A stretch of 8,195 nucleotides of DNA. Source: Caldisericaceae bacterium. GTDB lineage: Bacteria > Caldisericota > Caldisericia > Caldisericales > Caldisericaceae. The notes under the pieces were generated by a model that was not told where the DNA came from, searched no databases, and saw only the letters and a program-made list of their open reading frames with translations. Shown one piece after another: positions 1-6,266 of this stretch; position 1 is the stretch's first letter; each line of letters starts with the position of its first letter. Made by a program: the position numbers and the translations under genes. The stretch covers positions 1 through 8,195 of the forward strand of contig JAGHAO010000149.1 in the NCBI GenBank assembly GCA_021161495.1, in the 5' to 3' direction.

Positions 1-10
1 CCCTTTCATC

Positions 11-35
11 ACCCTGAGATGTCGTAACTCAGGGT
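11..35. repeat. Hairpin repeat, CCCTGAG-stem copy 1
   Basis: An 8-bp inverted repeat, ACCCTGAG (11-18) and CTCAGGGT (28-35), surrounds a 9-nt loop. On the + strand it is followed by CTCG and a T5 run (40-44), so it could act as a weak intrinsic terminator for rightward transcription. Similar copies occur at 133-157, 7879-7903 and 7974-7998. Confidence 0.85.
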
Positions 36-50
36 CTCGTTTTTGCAGTC

Positions 51-77
51 ATTCCGAAAAGTATTTTTATTCGGAAT
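51..77. repeat. Hairpin repeat, ATTCCGAA stem
   Basis: An 8-bp perfect inverted repeat, ATTCCGAA (51-58) and TTCGGAAT (70-77), with an 11-nt T-rich loop. It is preceded by GTC and followed by CTC, matching (in reverse orientation) the constant flanks of neighbouring hairpins although the stem sequence differs. Confidence 0.75.
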
Positions 78-96
78 CTCAGCGGTTAAGGCAGAG

Positions 97-117
97 GTCC
101 TGAAACAAGTTCAGGAC
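97..117. repeat. Hairpin repeat, GTCCTGAA stem
   Basis: GTCCTGAA (97-104) pairs with TTCAGGAC (110-117) around a 5-nt ACAAG loop. The right arm is followed by GACC, close to the TGACA flank of other copies. The same stem recurs in a degenerate multi-arm form at 258-289. Confidence 0.75.
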
Positions 118-130
118 GACCCTCACCCTG

Positions 131-206
131 TCACCCTGAGGTGTATTAACTCAGGGTCTCGTTTTTTTGTTCCTTTATCAAGGTGCACCCTAAAAGCGAA
201 GAAATA
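131..206. repeat. Left arm of a 76-bp composite inverted repeat
   Basis: The reverse complement of this block aligns with 7831-7905 at about 88% by hand count (8 mismatches and one 1-nt gap). It contains a CCCTGAG hairpin (arms 133-140 and 150-157), then CTCG and a T7 run (162-168), then a conserved stretch containing GTTCCTTTATCAAGGTGCA and, near its end, a GCGAAGAAATA tail. On the + strand the hairpin plus T7 resembles an intrinsic terminator pointing rightward, toward the operon. Confidence 0.85.
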
Positions 207-210
207 CGAG

Positions 211-231
211 ATTCCGGATCAAGTCCGGAAT
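211..231. repeat. Hairpin repeat, ATTCCGGA stem
   Basis: ATTCCGGA (211-218) pairs with TCCGGAAT (224-231) around a TCAAG loop. It is flanked by ACGAG on the left and GACA on the right. Translated on the minus strand it reads HSGLDPES, a peptide commonly seen in spurious ORF calls over dispersed hairpin repeats in many bacteria. Confidence 0.85.
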
Positions 232-257
232 GACAAAAATACGAGATTCTGAAACAA

Positions 258-289
258 TCCTGAAACAAGTTCAGGACATGGTTCAGGAC
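258..289. repeat. Degenerate multi-arm hairpin, CCTGAA stem
   Basis: TCCTGAA (258-264) can pair with TTCAGGA (270-276) or with a second TTCAGGAC arm (282-289). A partial arm TTCTGAAAC lies just upstream (248-256). The unit is flanked by ACGAGA (241-246) and GACGACA (287-293), so it looks like a hairpin unit with internally duplicated arms. Confidence 0.65.
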
Positions 290-309
290 GACAAAGAAAA
301 GAAGAAATA

Positions 310-386
310 CGAGATCCTGAAACGAGTGCTCACCTTCGGCGAGGAAAGGAGTGCAGGATGACCGGTGTATTGTCACCCTGAAATGT
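310..386. repeat. Left arm of a 77-bp imperfect-hairpin inverted repeat
   Basis: The reverse complement aligns with 7693-7771 at about 86% by hand count (11 mismatches and a 2-nt gap), and its core aligns with 7781-7826. The core hairpin has outer arms ATCCTG/CAGGAT and an inner CTCGCC/GGTGAG stem (named on the minus strand). A half-copy of the CCCTGAAATGT element (376-386) closes the block. The SDR remnant begins within about 10 nt of this boundary. Confidence 0.85.
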
Positions 387-441
387 CTTTACAATCCATA
401 CATTGCTTAATAAAACAATTAGAGAAAAAGGAATGACATAG

Positions 442-663
442 TTATATAGAAGAAGGATTTTGGGTTCCATAATAGAAGAAGACGAACAAAACGGGGCAAA
501 CCCCATTGAAATCGCAAAACTCATCAACAAAATCCTGAACACGGAAAATCCGAAATTGAGATACCTCGCAGGGCCGAAAGCGGAAAAACTCTTTGTGATA
601 TTGAAAAGATTTCTTCCGGAAAGTCTCGTTCAGTTCATAGTCGAAAAATATTACAAACTCTAA
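442..663 (+). pseudogene. C-terminal remnant of a short-chain dehydrogenase (SDR)
   Basis: The frame is open for 73 codons from 442, after a TAG at 439-441, to a TAA at 661-663. The encoded peptide contains NPIEIAKLINKIL, then NPKLRYLAG, then KRFLPESL and a basic KYYKL end. This matches the C-terminal tail of classical SDRs of roughly 260-280 residues, after the substrate-binding loop. The Rossmann fold, the Ser/Tyr/Lys catalytic residues and a credible start with ribosome binding site are missing. Just upstream, two other frames give SDR-like scraps (NPYI from 393, LIKQLEKK from 407), suggesting frameshift decay; that part is inference. The only candidate start is a TTG at 460 with no clear Shine-Dalgarno. 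Its stop overlaps the stop of the convergent nuclease gene. A short expressed ORF cannot be excluded. Confidence 0.7.
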
Positions 664-1853
664 ACCTCTTCGGAACCTTCAAAAACCTCTTTCAATATTT
701 CGGTTGACACTTCCGCTATTTTCTCTTTTTCCTTTTTAATAAATTCGTTATTTTTCGCTTTTTCCGAGAGGTACTTTTCTATCGCTTGCTTCGGGCTTAT
801 CGCCCTGTGAGTAACGGCAAATGCGGTTTCGTCTTTTTCTCTTCTGCTGTCCGTTATTCCGGCGAAAACATAACTTTCCTTTTTGAGTTTTTCTATAAGG
901 GATTTCAAAATTTCTTCGTTTTCGAAATCTTCCAACAGTTTTATTCTCGTTATGCTCTTTTTCGCCTTATTCCAATCGACGTTTTCCGTATCTTCGTCTT
1001 TTCTGAGATTTATTGTGTAAAACGAACGGGCAAACGGGTTTTCCACAAACTCCATCGAGGGAGTGTGCGTTCCTTCGGAGAACTCGACTTCGAAAAAGCC
1101 CTTTTTGTTGTTTTCCTCCCCGAAGTTCAGCCTTTCAAGGGAACCCGGATAAACAACGGGGATGTTGTTTCTCGGAGTGGAAAGCATCTGCATTTCGTGC
1201 AAATGCCCCATCGCAATGTAAGAAACTTCTTCGAAATCAAGGTCGGAAACGGAAATCGTAAGTTCGTTCGTAAGTGCCAAGTACTGCTCGCTTCCGACTT
1301 TCCCCTCCGACACCCCGATGTGCATCGTAAGAATAACCGGATTTTTGTCAGAAACCTTTTCGAGATACTTTTTTACCGATTTGAGGATTACCTCGTTCAT
1401 CAATTTTGCCGCTTCTTCTTCGCTTTCAATTTTGTATTTGTCTTTTGCAAGAAGGTTCTTTTTGTAAGGATACGGAACCGCCACAATGTTGACACCCTTC
1501 ATTTTGTAAAGCCCCATTTTCCTTGCAACAATTACGTTCGGAATTTCCAGAGCGGAGTAAACGTCGAGGTGGATTCTGCGCTCTTTATTGGGAGGGCCTT
1601 CGTGGTTTCCCGTTAAGATAAAAATTCCGATCCCGTTTTTCGTGAGATTTTTTACGAAAAGCGCAAACCTTTCCTGAACAAAACTCGGAGGGTCCCTCCT
1701 GTCGAACAGATCGCCCGCTATGAGAACAATATCCGGCTTGCTTTTAAGCGCGTAATCCTCCAAGAAATTCAGCGATGCGAACCTTTGTTCCGCACCTTCT
1801 TTCGGATACGCATTGAACCCCAAATGCAGGTCCGCAGTGTGTATTATTTTCAT
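660..1853 (-). CDS. SbcD/Mre11-like DNA repair exonuclease (metallophosphoesterase)
   Basis: A 397-residue protein with an N-terminal calcineurin-like metallophosphoesterase domain. The metal-binding motifs are in order: DLH (8-10), GDLFD (47-51), GNHE (82-85), MHIG (177-180) and GHLH (216-219). All expected Mre11/SbcD phosphodiesterase residues are present, so it should be active with manganese-like metals. The charged C-terminal third (about 260-397) corresponds to the capping and partner-binding region. The family processes DNA ends and hairpins together with an SbcC/Rad50 ATPase, but no such partner is in this window; the gene may be an orphan, or the partner may lie elsewhere. Its ATG overlaps the SDR stop by 4 nt (ATGA), indicating translational coupling. 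It is the last gene of the operon and converges tail-to-tail with the SDR remnant. I leave the symbol blank because sbcD orthology is not proven. Confidence 0.88.
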   Translation of the reverse strand: MKIIHTADLHLGFNAYPKEGAEQRFASLNFLEDYALKSKPDIVLIAGDLFDRRDPPSFVQERFALFVKNLTKNGIGIFILTGNHEGPPNKERRIHLDVYSALEIPNVIVARKMGLYKMKGVNIVAVPYPYKKNLLAKDKYKIESEEEAAKLMNEVILKSVKKYLEKVSDKNPVILTMHIGVSEGKVGSEQYLALTNELTISVSDLDFEEVSYIAMGHLHEMQMLSTPRNNIPVVYPGSLERLNFGEENNKKGFFEVEFSEGTHTPSMEFVENPFARSFYTINLRKDEDTENVDWNKAKKSITRIKLLEDFENEEILKSLIEKLKKESYVFAGITDSRREKDETAFAVTHRAISPKQAIEKYLSEKAKNNEFIKKEKEKIAEVSTEILKEVFEGSEEV

Positions 1854-2602
1854 CTTACGTGATACCCCCCGTCGATAAAAATTGCGTTTCCGCTGATATA
1901 TGAAGAATCGTCGGAAAGCAAAAACAGAATGAGTTTTGCAACTTCTTCCGCAGTTCCCGCCCTTCCGAGAGGAACTCTGCTCAAAAATTTTTTGCGCTCT
2001 TCCGAAAATTCATCAGTGAAAAAATCTTCCGTCATTTTCGTCCGAATAAGCCCGGGTACAACCGCATTCACACGGATGTTCCGCGTTCCGAGTTCCGATG
2101 CAAGGGCATTTGTAAGTGAAATCAAGGCGCCTTTCGAAAGCGCATACCCTGCCGAAGGCGGATTTACCGCACCGAAATACGCATCAATCGAGGAAACAAA
2201 CACAGCACTGCCCCCTGTTTCCGGAAATTTCGGCAGGAGTTTTTGCAACAAATAAAAGCCCGATTTTACGTTGACTTCGAGCATCTCTTCGAGTTCGTGT
2301 TTCCTGAACGTATCAAAAGGCTCTGTGTAAATTACGCCTGCGGAGTGCACAAACCCGTTTATTTCCGCTCCGAACGAAAGGATTTTGTTTGCAAACTCGG
2401 AAATACCTTTTTCGGAAGAAAGGTTTTCCTTGAAGACGAAAATATTTTTCGAGTATTTTTTAAGTTCGGAAAGTTTTTCTTCATTCCTTCCGCAGGTAAA
2501 AACAGTTGCGCCTTTTCTATCGAGCATTAGAGCGGTGGCTCTTCCAATACCGGAAGAGCCACCTGTAATCACGAATGTCTTGTTTTCGAAAGCATTACCC
2601 AT
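1850..2602 (-). CDS. SDR family NAD(P)-dependent oxidoreductase
   Basis: A complete 250-residue classical short-chain dehydrogenase. The cofactor motif GGSSGIG is at 14-20, and Arg39 after strand 2 suggests NADP preference. HSAG (86-89) takes the place of the usual NNAG. Asn111, Ser137/138, Tyr153 and Lys157 (YALSK) form the catalytic set. The PG motif is at 183-184, and the tail ISGNAIFIDGGY (236-247) is typical of the FabG/3-oxoacyl reductase-like group. Substrate cannot be read from the sequence; 3-oxoacyl reductase or sugar/alcohol dehydrogenase are both possible. The ATG at 2602 overlaps the cupin stop by 8 nt and no strong Shine-Dalgarno precedes it, so translation is probably coupled to the cupin. 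It is unrelated in position to the broken SDR at 442-663, which belongs to a different SDR subgroup by its tail. Confidence 0.92.
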   Translation of the reverse strand: MGNAFENKTFVITGGSSGIGRATALMLDRKGATVFTCGRNEEKLSELKKYSKNIFVFKENLSSEKGISEFANKILSFGAEINGFVHSAGVIYTEPFDTFRKHELEEMLEVNVKSGFYLLQKLLPKFPETGGSAVFVSSIDAYFGAVNPPSAGYALSKGALISLTNALASELGTRNIRVNAVVPGLIRTKMTEDFFTDEFSEERKKFLSRVPLGRAGTAEEVAKLILFLLSDDSSYISGNAIFIDGGYHVR

Positions 2603-2942
2603 TATGCGGAATTATACAGAGGAACACCACCTTTTCGTCACCAACGTTTTTGTAAGAGTGGGGGAGATTCGGCCTGATGAAAAGCGCCGTGTCTTTTTCG
2701 GCAACAACTTCCTCTTCACCTTCGGTAACAAGGCATTTTCCTTTGAGGAAATAAATTTCGTGCTCCCAGGGGTGCTGATGCTCCGGAATCGAAGCGCCAG
2801 GTTCCATTTCGAAATAACGCATTGCATAGTTAGGAGCACCGTCTTCCTTTTTAATAAGCCACCTGATCGTAACGCCCTTTATAACAGAACCGTTAAATTC
2901 GACAGGCTGCGGCTTGAGGTCAAACGGCTTTACGACCTTCAT
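2595..2942 (-). CDS. Small cupin-domain protein
   Basis: A 115-residue single-domain cupin. Motif 1 is visible as PEHQHPWEHEIYFLKG (53-68), with metal ligands His55, His57 and Glu62 (His61 may substitute). Motif 2 supplies His95 in PNLPHSY. The set is complete for binding a divalent metal. Cupins of this size include isomerases, dioxygenases and sugar- or ligand-binding proteins; no specific substrate can be assigned. The ATG at 2942 shares one base with the TAA of the gamma subunit (TAATG), and a GGGAGGA Shine-Dalgarno lies 5 nt upstream inside the gamma gene. The proline-rich N-terminus shows no signal peptide, so it is cytoplasmic. Its place right behind the oxidoreductase suggests co-expression, not necessarily a shared pathway. 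Confidence 0.88.
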   Translation of the reverse strand: MKVVKPFDLKPQPVEFNGSVIKGVTIRWLIKKEDGAPNYAMRYFEMEPGASIPEHQHPWEHEIYFLKGKCLVTEGEEEVVAEKDTALFIRPNLPHSYKNVGDEKVVFLCIIPHNG

Positions 2943-3496
2943 TATTTTCCTCCCAAAAATTCTCTTGCGATTTCCGCACCTTTCTCAAGCGCTTTTTCGT
3001 TTATCGGGATAAGTTTTTCTTTTTTGCCCGTAAGGAAATGTTTCAGCGCCTTTTTGAGGGATTCCAATTTAACAGGTTTTTCTATCTCCGCATATGCTCC
3101 TAACAAGATCATATTTGTGACTTTTTCGTTTCCCAATTCCCTTGCAACAGTTTGTGCGTCTATCTGCAAAACTCTTACGTCTTTCCTCTTTACTTCGCGC
3201 GGAATGAGAGTTTTATTTAAAATGAGAAGCCCGTTTTCTTTCATCAAGGGCTCGAATTTATCGAGAGAGGGAAGGTTCATAATGATCGCTGCTTCCGGAC
3301 GCCCTATCACGGGAGATGCAATGGGTTTGTCCGAAATAATCACATCGCAGTTTGCCGTTCCGCCTCTCATTTCAGGCCCGTATGAAGGAAGGAACGTAAC
3401 GAATTTTTCTTCGTCTTTCCCCGCTTCCGCCAAAAGTTCGCCTGCAAGCATAACGCCTTGTCCGCCGAAACCTGCTATGACAACTCCTTTTTGCAT
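2942..3496 (-). CDS. 2-oxoacid:ferredoxin oxidoreductase, gamma subunit
   Basis: A 184-residue protein of the pyruvate/ketoisovalerate oxidoreductase catalytic gamma domain family. GFGGQGV (9-15) and SYGPEMRGGTANC (38-50) are the family signatures. The gamma domain helps form the CoA-binding and subunit interface of the oxidoreductase. I place the start at the ATG at 3496, 1 nt after the beta-subunit stop; an upstream TTG at 3517 would extend the protein by seven residues inside the beta gene and lies on the purine-rich stretch that more likely serves as ribosome binding site. Length is normal for a free-standing gamma subunit. Separate alpha, beta, gamma and ferredoxin subunits are the arrangement usual for VOR/KOR-type four-subunit enzymes, as opposed to fused single-chain pyruvate enzymes. 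Confidence 0.93.
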   Translation of the reverse strand: MQKGVVIAGFGGQGVMLAGELLAEAGKDEEKFVTFLPSYGPEMRGGTANCDVIISDKPIASPVIGRPEAAIIMNLPSLDKFEPLMKENGLLILNKTLIPREVKRKDVRVLQIDAQTVARELGNEKVTNMILLGAYAEIEKPVKLESLKKALKHFLTGKKEKLIPINEKALEKGAEIAREFLGGK

Positions 3497-3497
3497 A

Positions 3498-4244
3498 TTA
3501 TTCAACCCCCTTTGCAACCTTAAATTCTCCGATCGGGAATACGGGAAGAACTTCTTTTCTGATTCTTTCCATCGCCTCGACGGGAGTCATCTTCCAGTTC
3601 GTAGGGCATGCGGAAACAAGCTCGACAAGCGAGAATCCTAAGTTTTTCACTTGTGCGGTGAACGCTTTTTTGAGGAACTTTTTCGCCTGGATAATGTGCT
3701 GAGGGCTGTCAAGTGCCGCACGGGCGATGTATGCGGGGCCGTCAAGTGCCGCAAGCATTTCGGGAACGTGCATAGGAAAACCGTTCAATTCGGGCTTTCT
3801 TCCGTAAGGTGACGTCGTGGTAACCTGCCCTATAAGGGTTGTGGGTGCCATCTGGCCGCCTGTCATTCCGTAGTTTCCGTTGTTTATATAGACAACTGAA
3901 ATTCTTTCTCCGCGCGCTGCGGCATGCACCGTTTCGGCGATTCCGATCGAAGCGAGGTCTCCGTCGCCCTGATAAGTCATTACGAACGATTCGGGATGCA
4001 CTCTTTTAATTCCGGTCGCCATTGCGCAGGCACGGCCGTGTGCCGCTTCAACCGCATCCGTCGCTATGAAGTAATATCCGAACACGGAGCACCCCACCGG
4101 CCAAACGATAACGGTTTTTTTGACAAGATCCATTTCTTCGAGGAGCTCGGCTACCAGCCTGTGGGCAATTCCGTGCGGGCAACCGGGACAATACGTCGTG
4201 TCCCTCTCGGTGATTGCATCCGGTTTTTTGTATATGAGTTTCAT
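3498..4244 (-). CDS. 2-oxoacid:ferredoxin oxidoreductase, beta subunit (TPP-binding)
   Basis: A 248-residue subunit carrying the thiamine pyrophosphate and proximal [4Fe-4S] sites. CPGC (19-22), Cys52 in GCSVFG and Cys213 in ACPTNW give the four-cysteine cluster pattern of the family. The TPP/Mg motif starts at GDGD (93-96) and ends at NNGNYGMTGGQ (121-131). It decarboxylates the 2-oxoacid bound to TPP and passes electrons to the ferredoxin subunit. The Cys pattern and the GMTGGQ signature place it with the KOR/VOR beta subunits, but substrate (2-oxoglutarate, branched-chain or aryl 2-oxoacid) is not decided by these motifs. The start ATG shares a base with the alpha-subunit stop (TAATG), and GGGAGGT inside the alpha gene serves as the ribosome binding site. 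Confidence 0.95.
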   Translation of the reverse strand: MKLIYKKPDAITERDTTYCPGCPHGIAHRLVAELLEEMDLVKKTVIVWPVGCSVFGYYFIATDAVEAAHGRACAMATGIKRVHPESFVMTYQGDGDLASIGIAETVHAAARGERISVVYINNGNYGMTGGQMAPTTLIGQVTTTSPYGRKPELNGFPMHVPEMLAALDGPAYIARAALDSPQHIIQAKKFLKKAFTAQVKNLGFSLVELVSACPTNWKMTPVEAMERIRKEVLPVFPIGEFKVAKGVE

Positions 4245-5311
4245 TATTCTTTACCTCCCAGAAGTTTCTTGAATTCGCCGTAAATTTCCTCGGCAGTCGG
4301 AACGACACCGCCCAGCCTTCCGTAATAGTGAACAGGCTTTTTGCCGTTTACGGCGAGTTTCACATCTTCAAGCATCTGCCCTTCGTTCATTTCCACGTCG
4401 AAGAAGAATTTTACCTGCTCCGCTCTCTTTGCGATCTCTTTTTCAGGGAACGGCCACACCGTTATCGGGCGGATAAGCCCCAACTTTATTCCGTCGGCAC
4501 GTGCCATATCGACAACCGTCTTTGCAATTCTCGCAACGGTTCCGAAGGCGGTAAGTGCGTATTCGGCATCGTCCATCTCGTATTCTTCCAGCCTAACTTC
4601 GTTCTCTTTGATTTTTTTGTATTTCTCCTGCAAGGCGAGGTTCATTTTTTCGAGCCCTTCCGGAAGAATTTCGAGAGATGTTATGATATTTCTCTCTTTT
4701 CTGTCTCCCTGCCCGACAGTCGCCCATTCGGGAGTTTTGAATTTGGAAACGTCAACCCATTCTTTGAATTCAACGGGCTCCATCATCTGCCCCATCAAAC
4801 CGTCGACAAGCACAACCACCATAATTCTGTATTTGTCGGCAAGATCGAATGCGTCGAACATAAGGTCCGCGGTTTCCTGAATCGTGTGAGGGGCAAGCAC
4901 GATTGAGTGGTAATCTCCGTGCCCTCCGCCTTTTGTCGCCTGGAAATAGTCCGCCTGAGCGGGCGCAATATCGCCGAGTCCTGGGCCTCCCCTCATTGCG
5001 TTAACCACGACGCAGGGAACGTTGGAGTTTGCAATGTAGCTGAAACCTTCCTGCATCAAACTGATACCGGGGCTTGAGGAGGTTGTAATCACTCTCGTCC
5101 CCGTGCAAGCAGCACCGTAAACCATATTTATCGATGCAACTTCGCTCTCCGCCTGCAAAAAGACTCTTCCCAATTCGGGCATTCTTCTCGAAAAATACTC
5201 GGGCGTTTCGTTCTGCGGAGTAATCGGGTACCCGAAAAACGCCATACAGCCGGCACGGATTGCAGCCTCTGCAATTGCTTCCGCACCTTTCATCAATACT
5301 TTTTCTCCCAT
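4244..5311 (-). CDS. vorB: 2-oxoacid:ferredoxin oxidoreductase, alpha subunit (VorB type)
   Basis: A 355-residue alpha subunit. It begins with KVLMKGAEAIAEAAIRAG, has the pyrimidine-binding YPITP motif (28-32), the QAESE segment (53-57) with the glutamate expected to activate TPP, SSSPGISLMQEG (78-89) and RGGPGLG (107-113). The overall pattern closely resembles proteins annotated as 3-methyl-2-oxobutanoate (2-ketoisovalerate) ferredoxin oxidoreductase VorB, which is why I use that symbol. The real substrate range is inferred and could include other branched-chain or aryl 2-oxoacids. I choose the ATG at 5311, since AAGGAGG sits 7 nt upstream; the in-frame GTG at 5317 would be only 1 nt from that site. 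It follows the ferredoxin gene by 12 nt and overlaps the beta gene by 1 nt. Confidence 0.93.
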   Translation of the reverse strand: MGEKVLMKGAEAIAEAAIRAGCMAFFGYPITPQNETPEYFSRRMPELGRVFLQAESEVASINMVYGAACTGTRVITTSSSPGISLMQEGFSYIANSNVPCVVVNAMRGGPGLGDIAPAQADYFQATKGGGHGDYHSIVLAPHTIQETADLMFDAFDLADKYRIMVVVLVDGLMGQMMEPVEFKEWVDVSKFKTPEWATVGQGDRKERNIITSLEILPEGLEKMNLALQEKYKKIKENEVRLEEYEMDDAEYALTAFGTVARIAKTVVDMARADGIKLGLIRPITVWPFPEKEIAKRAEQVKFFFDVEMNEGQMLEDVKLAVNGKKPVHYYGRLGGVVPTAEEIYGEFKKLLGGKE

Positions 5312-5323
5312 ATCCACACCTCC

Positions 5324-5551
5324 TTATTTCTTCACGGGTTCAGGGCGCCTTACTTCCTGAATTGCCATATCCGGGCAAATGATGTAGCAGAACCCGCAGG
5401 ATATGCACCCCTCGTTGTCAAAAAGTTCCGCAGGGTGATACCCTTTCGAATTGATGCGGTCCGAAATCCTCAAAACATGTTTCGGGCACACACTTACACA
5501 GAGTCCGCAGCTTTTACACCGCTCTTCGTTGATGATTACTTTTTTCTCCAT
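5324..5551 (-). CDS. 2x[4Fe-4S] ferredoxin subunit (delta) of the 2-oxoacid oxidoreductase
   Basis: A 75-residue bacterial-type ferredoxin with two full cluster motifs: Cys12, Cys15, Cys18 and Cys22-Pro, and Cys49, Cys52, Cys55 and Cys59-Pro. A GYHPAELFDNEGC linker separates them. This matches the delta (KorD/VorD) subunit that takes electrons from the catalytic beta subunit and hands them to soluble ferredoxin. The start at 5551 has GGAAGGAGG 4 nt upstream; a longer reading from 5596 would overlap the P-loop gene and lacks such a site. It lies 13 nt after the P-loop gene and 12 nt before the alpha gene, so its place within the enzyme operon is firm. Confidence 0.94.
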   Translation of the reverse strand: MEKKVIINEERCKSCGLCVSVCPKHVLRISDRINSKGYHPAELFDNEGCISCGFCYIICPDMAIQEVRRPEPVKK

Positions 5552-5564
5552 ATTTCCTCCTTCC

Positions 5565-6266
5565 TTAAACTCCCATCTTGGGGAGAGGATTAACAAATAA
5601 TTTTAACGGCAAAATCGGAATGCCTAAATTTTCCGCGATTTCTTTATGCATTTCGTCCACACAACCGAATACGACGGGAAGTTTTGTGTAATCGGAAACC
5701 TCTTTTACGATTTCAAACCCTCTCTTCAACGTTTCTTCCGTTGTTTCCCACCGCAAATTGGTGTTAAAAACAATTCCCGTAATTTTCATTCGCGAGGCGT
5801 TTTGAATTACCGCCATCGCCTTCAATATTTCGTCTTTCGTTGATGTTTCCGGACGTCTCGTGTTTACTACAAAAAAGAAATTATAAGTTCCTTCCGGCAT
5901 CACCTCCCTGAATTGCGCAATCGCACCTGCCCCGTAAGGGTCGCCGCCCACGTCGAGAATCTTCTGCGCGCCTCTTTCTTTAAGTTTTCCTATAATGAAT
6001 TTCGGGAAAATCGGAAGGTCCAGCGTTCTTGTAATATCAGGAGGGGCGACAATATCCAAATGGTATTTCGGTATGAGCGTCTCTTTCAGGTCGCGAATCC
6101 GCACGTACGGTTTAACAATATCCATATCGAACAGCGTATTTTTTATTCCCGCTTCTTTCATCTTGATCGCAACGTTTATCGCAATTTCGGTTTTGCCCGA
6201 GCCTATCCTGCCTGCAAAAATTTGAAATTCTTCGTCCAACAGATCTTTTACGTTAAATTCTTTCAT
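5565..6266 (-). CDS. SIMIBI-type P-loop NTPase of unknown role
   Basis: A 233-residue protein with a Walker A loop GRIGSGKTE (19-27). An acidic FDMDIVKPY (46-54) follows, in the place of the second-strand aspartate of MinD/CobB-like proteins, and ILDVGGDPYGAG (103-114) looks like the Walker B/switch region. There is no membrane segment or metal-binding His stretch. No specific function can be assigned. Its position between butyrate kinase and the oxidoreductase subunits suggests a role with this enzyme system, such as cluster or cofactor delivery or subunit assembly; that is inference from context. Its ATG overlaps the buk coding end by 14 nt, and the nearest purine-rich site (AAAGGAG) is rather far upstream, so translation is probably coupled to buk. 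Confidence 0.85.
   Translation of the reverse strand: MKEFNVKDLLDEEFQIFAGRIGSGKTEIAINVAIKMKEAGIKNTLFDMDIVKPYVRIRDLKETLIPKYHLDIVAPPDITRTLDLPIFPKFIIGKLKERGAQKILDVGGDPYGAGAIAQFREVMPEGTYNFFFVVNTRRPETSTKDEILKAMAVIQNASRMKITGIVFNTNLRWETTEETLKRGFEIVKEVSDYTKLPVVFGCVDEMHKEIAENLGIPILPLKLFVNPLPKMGV

Noticed and set aside
43..252. Short open frames across the left repeat field (both strands, 43-376)
   Set aside because: They translate hairpin repeats, including the familiar HSGLDPES string; no ribosome binding sites or conserved domains.
1..386. CRISPR array
   Set aside because: Repeats are hairpins of different sequence with irregular spacing, not identical direct repeats with unique spacers, and there are no cas genes.
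786..1616. 276-codon open frame on the + strand
   Set aside because: Antisense to the SbcD-like nuclease, whose catalytic motifs are intact. The F/V/R-rich translation matches no family.
2385..3641. 418-codon open frame on the + strand
   Set aside because: It lies antisense to the SDR, cupin and gamma-subunit genes, all of which have clear family motifs. The translation is low-complexity F/S/R-rich with no recognisable domain, typical of a shadow frame.
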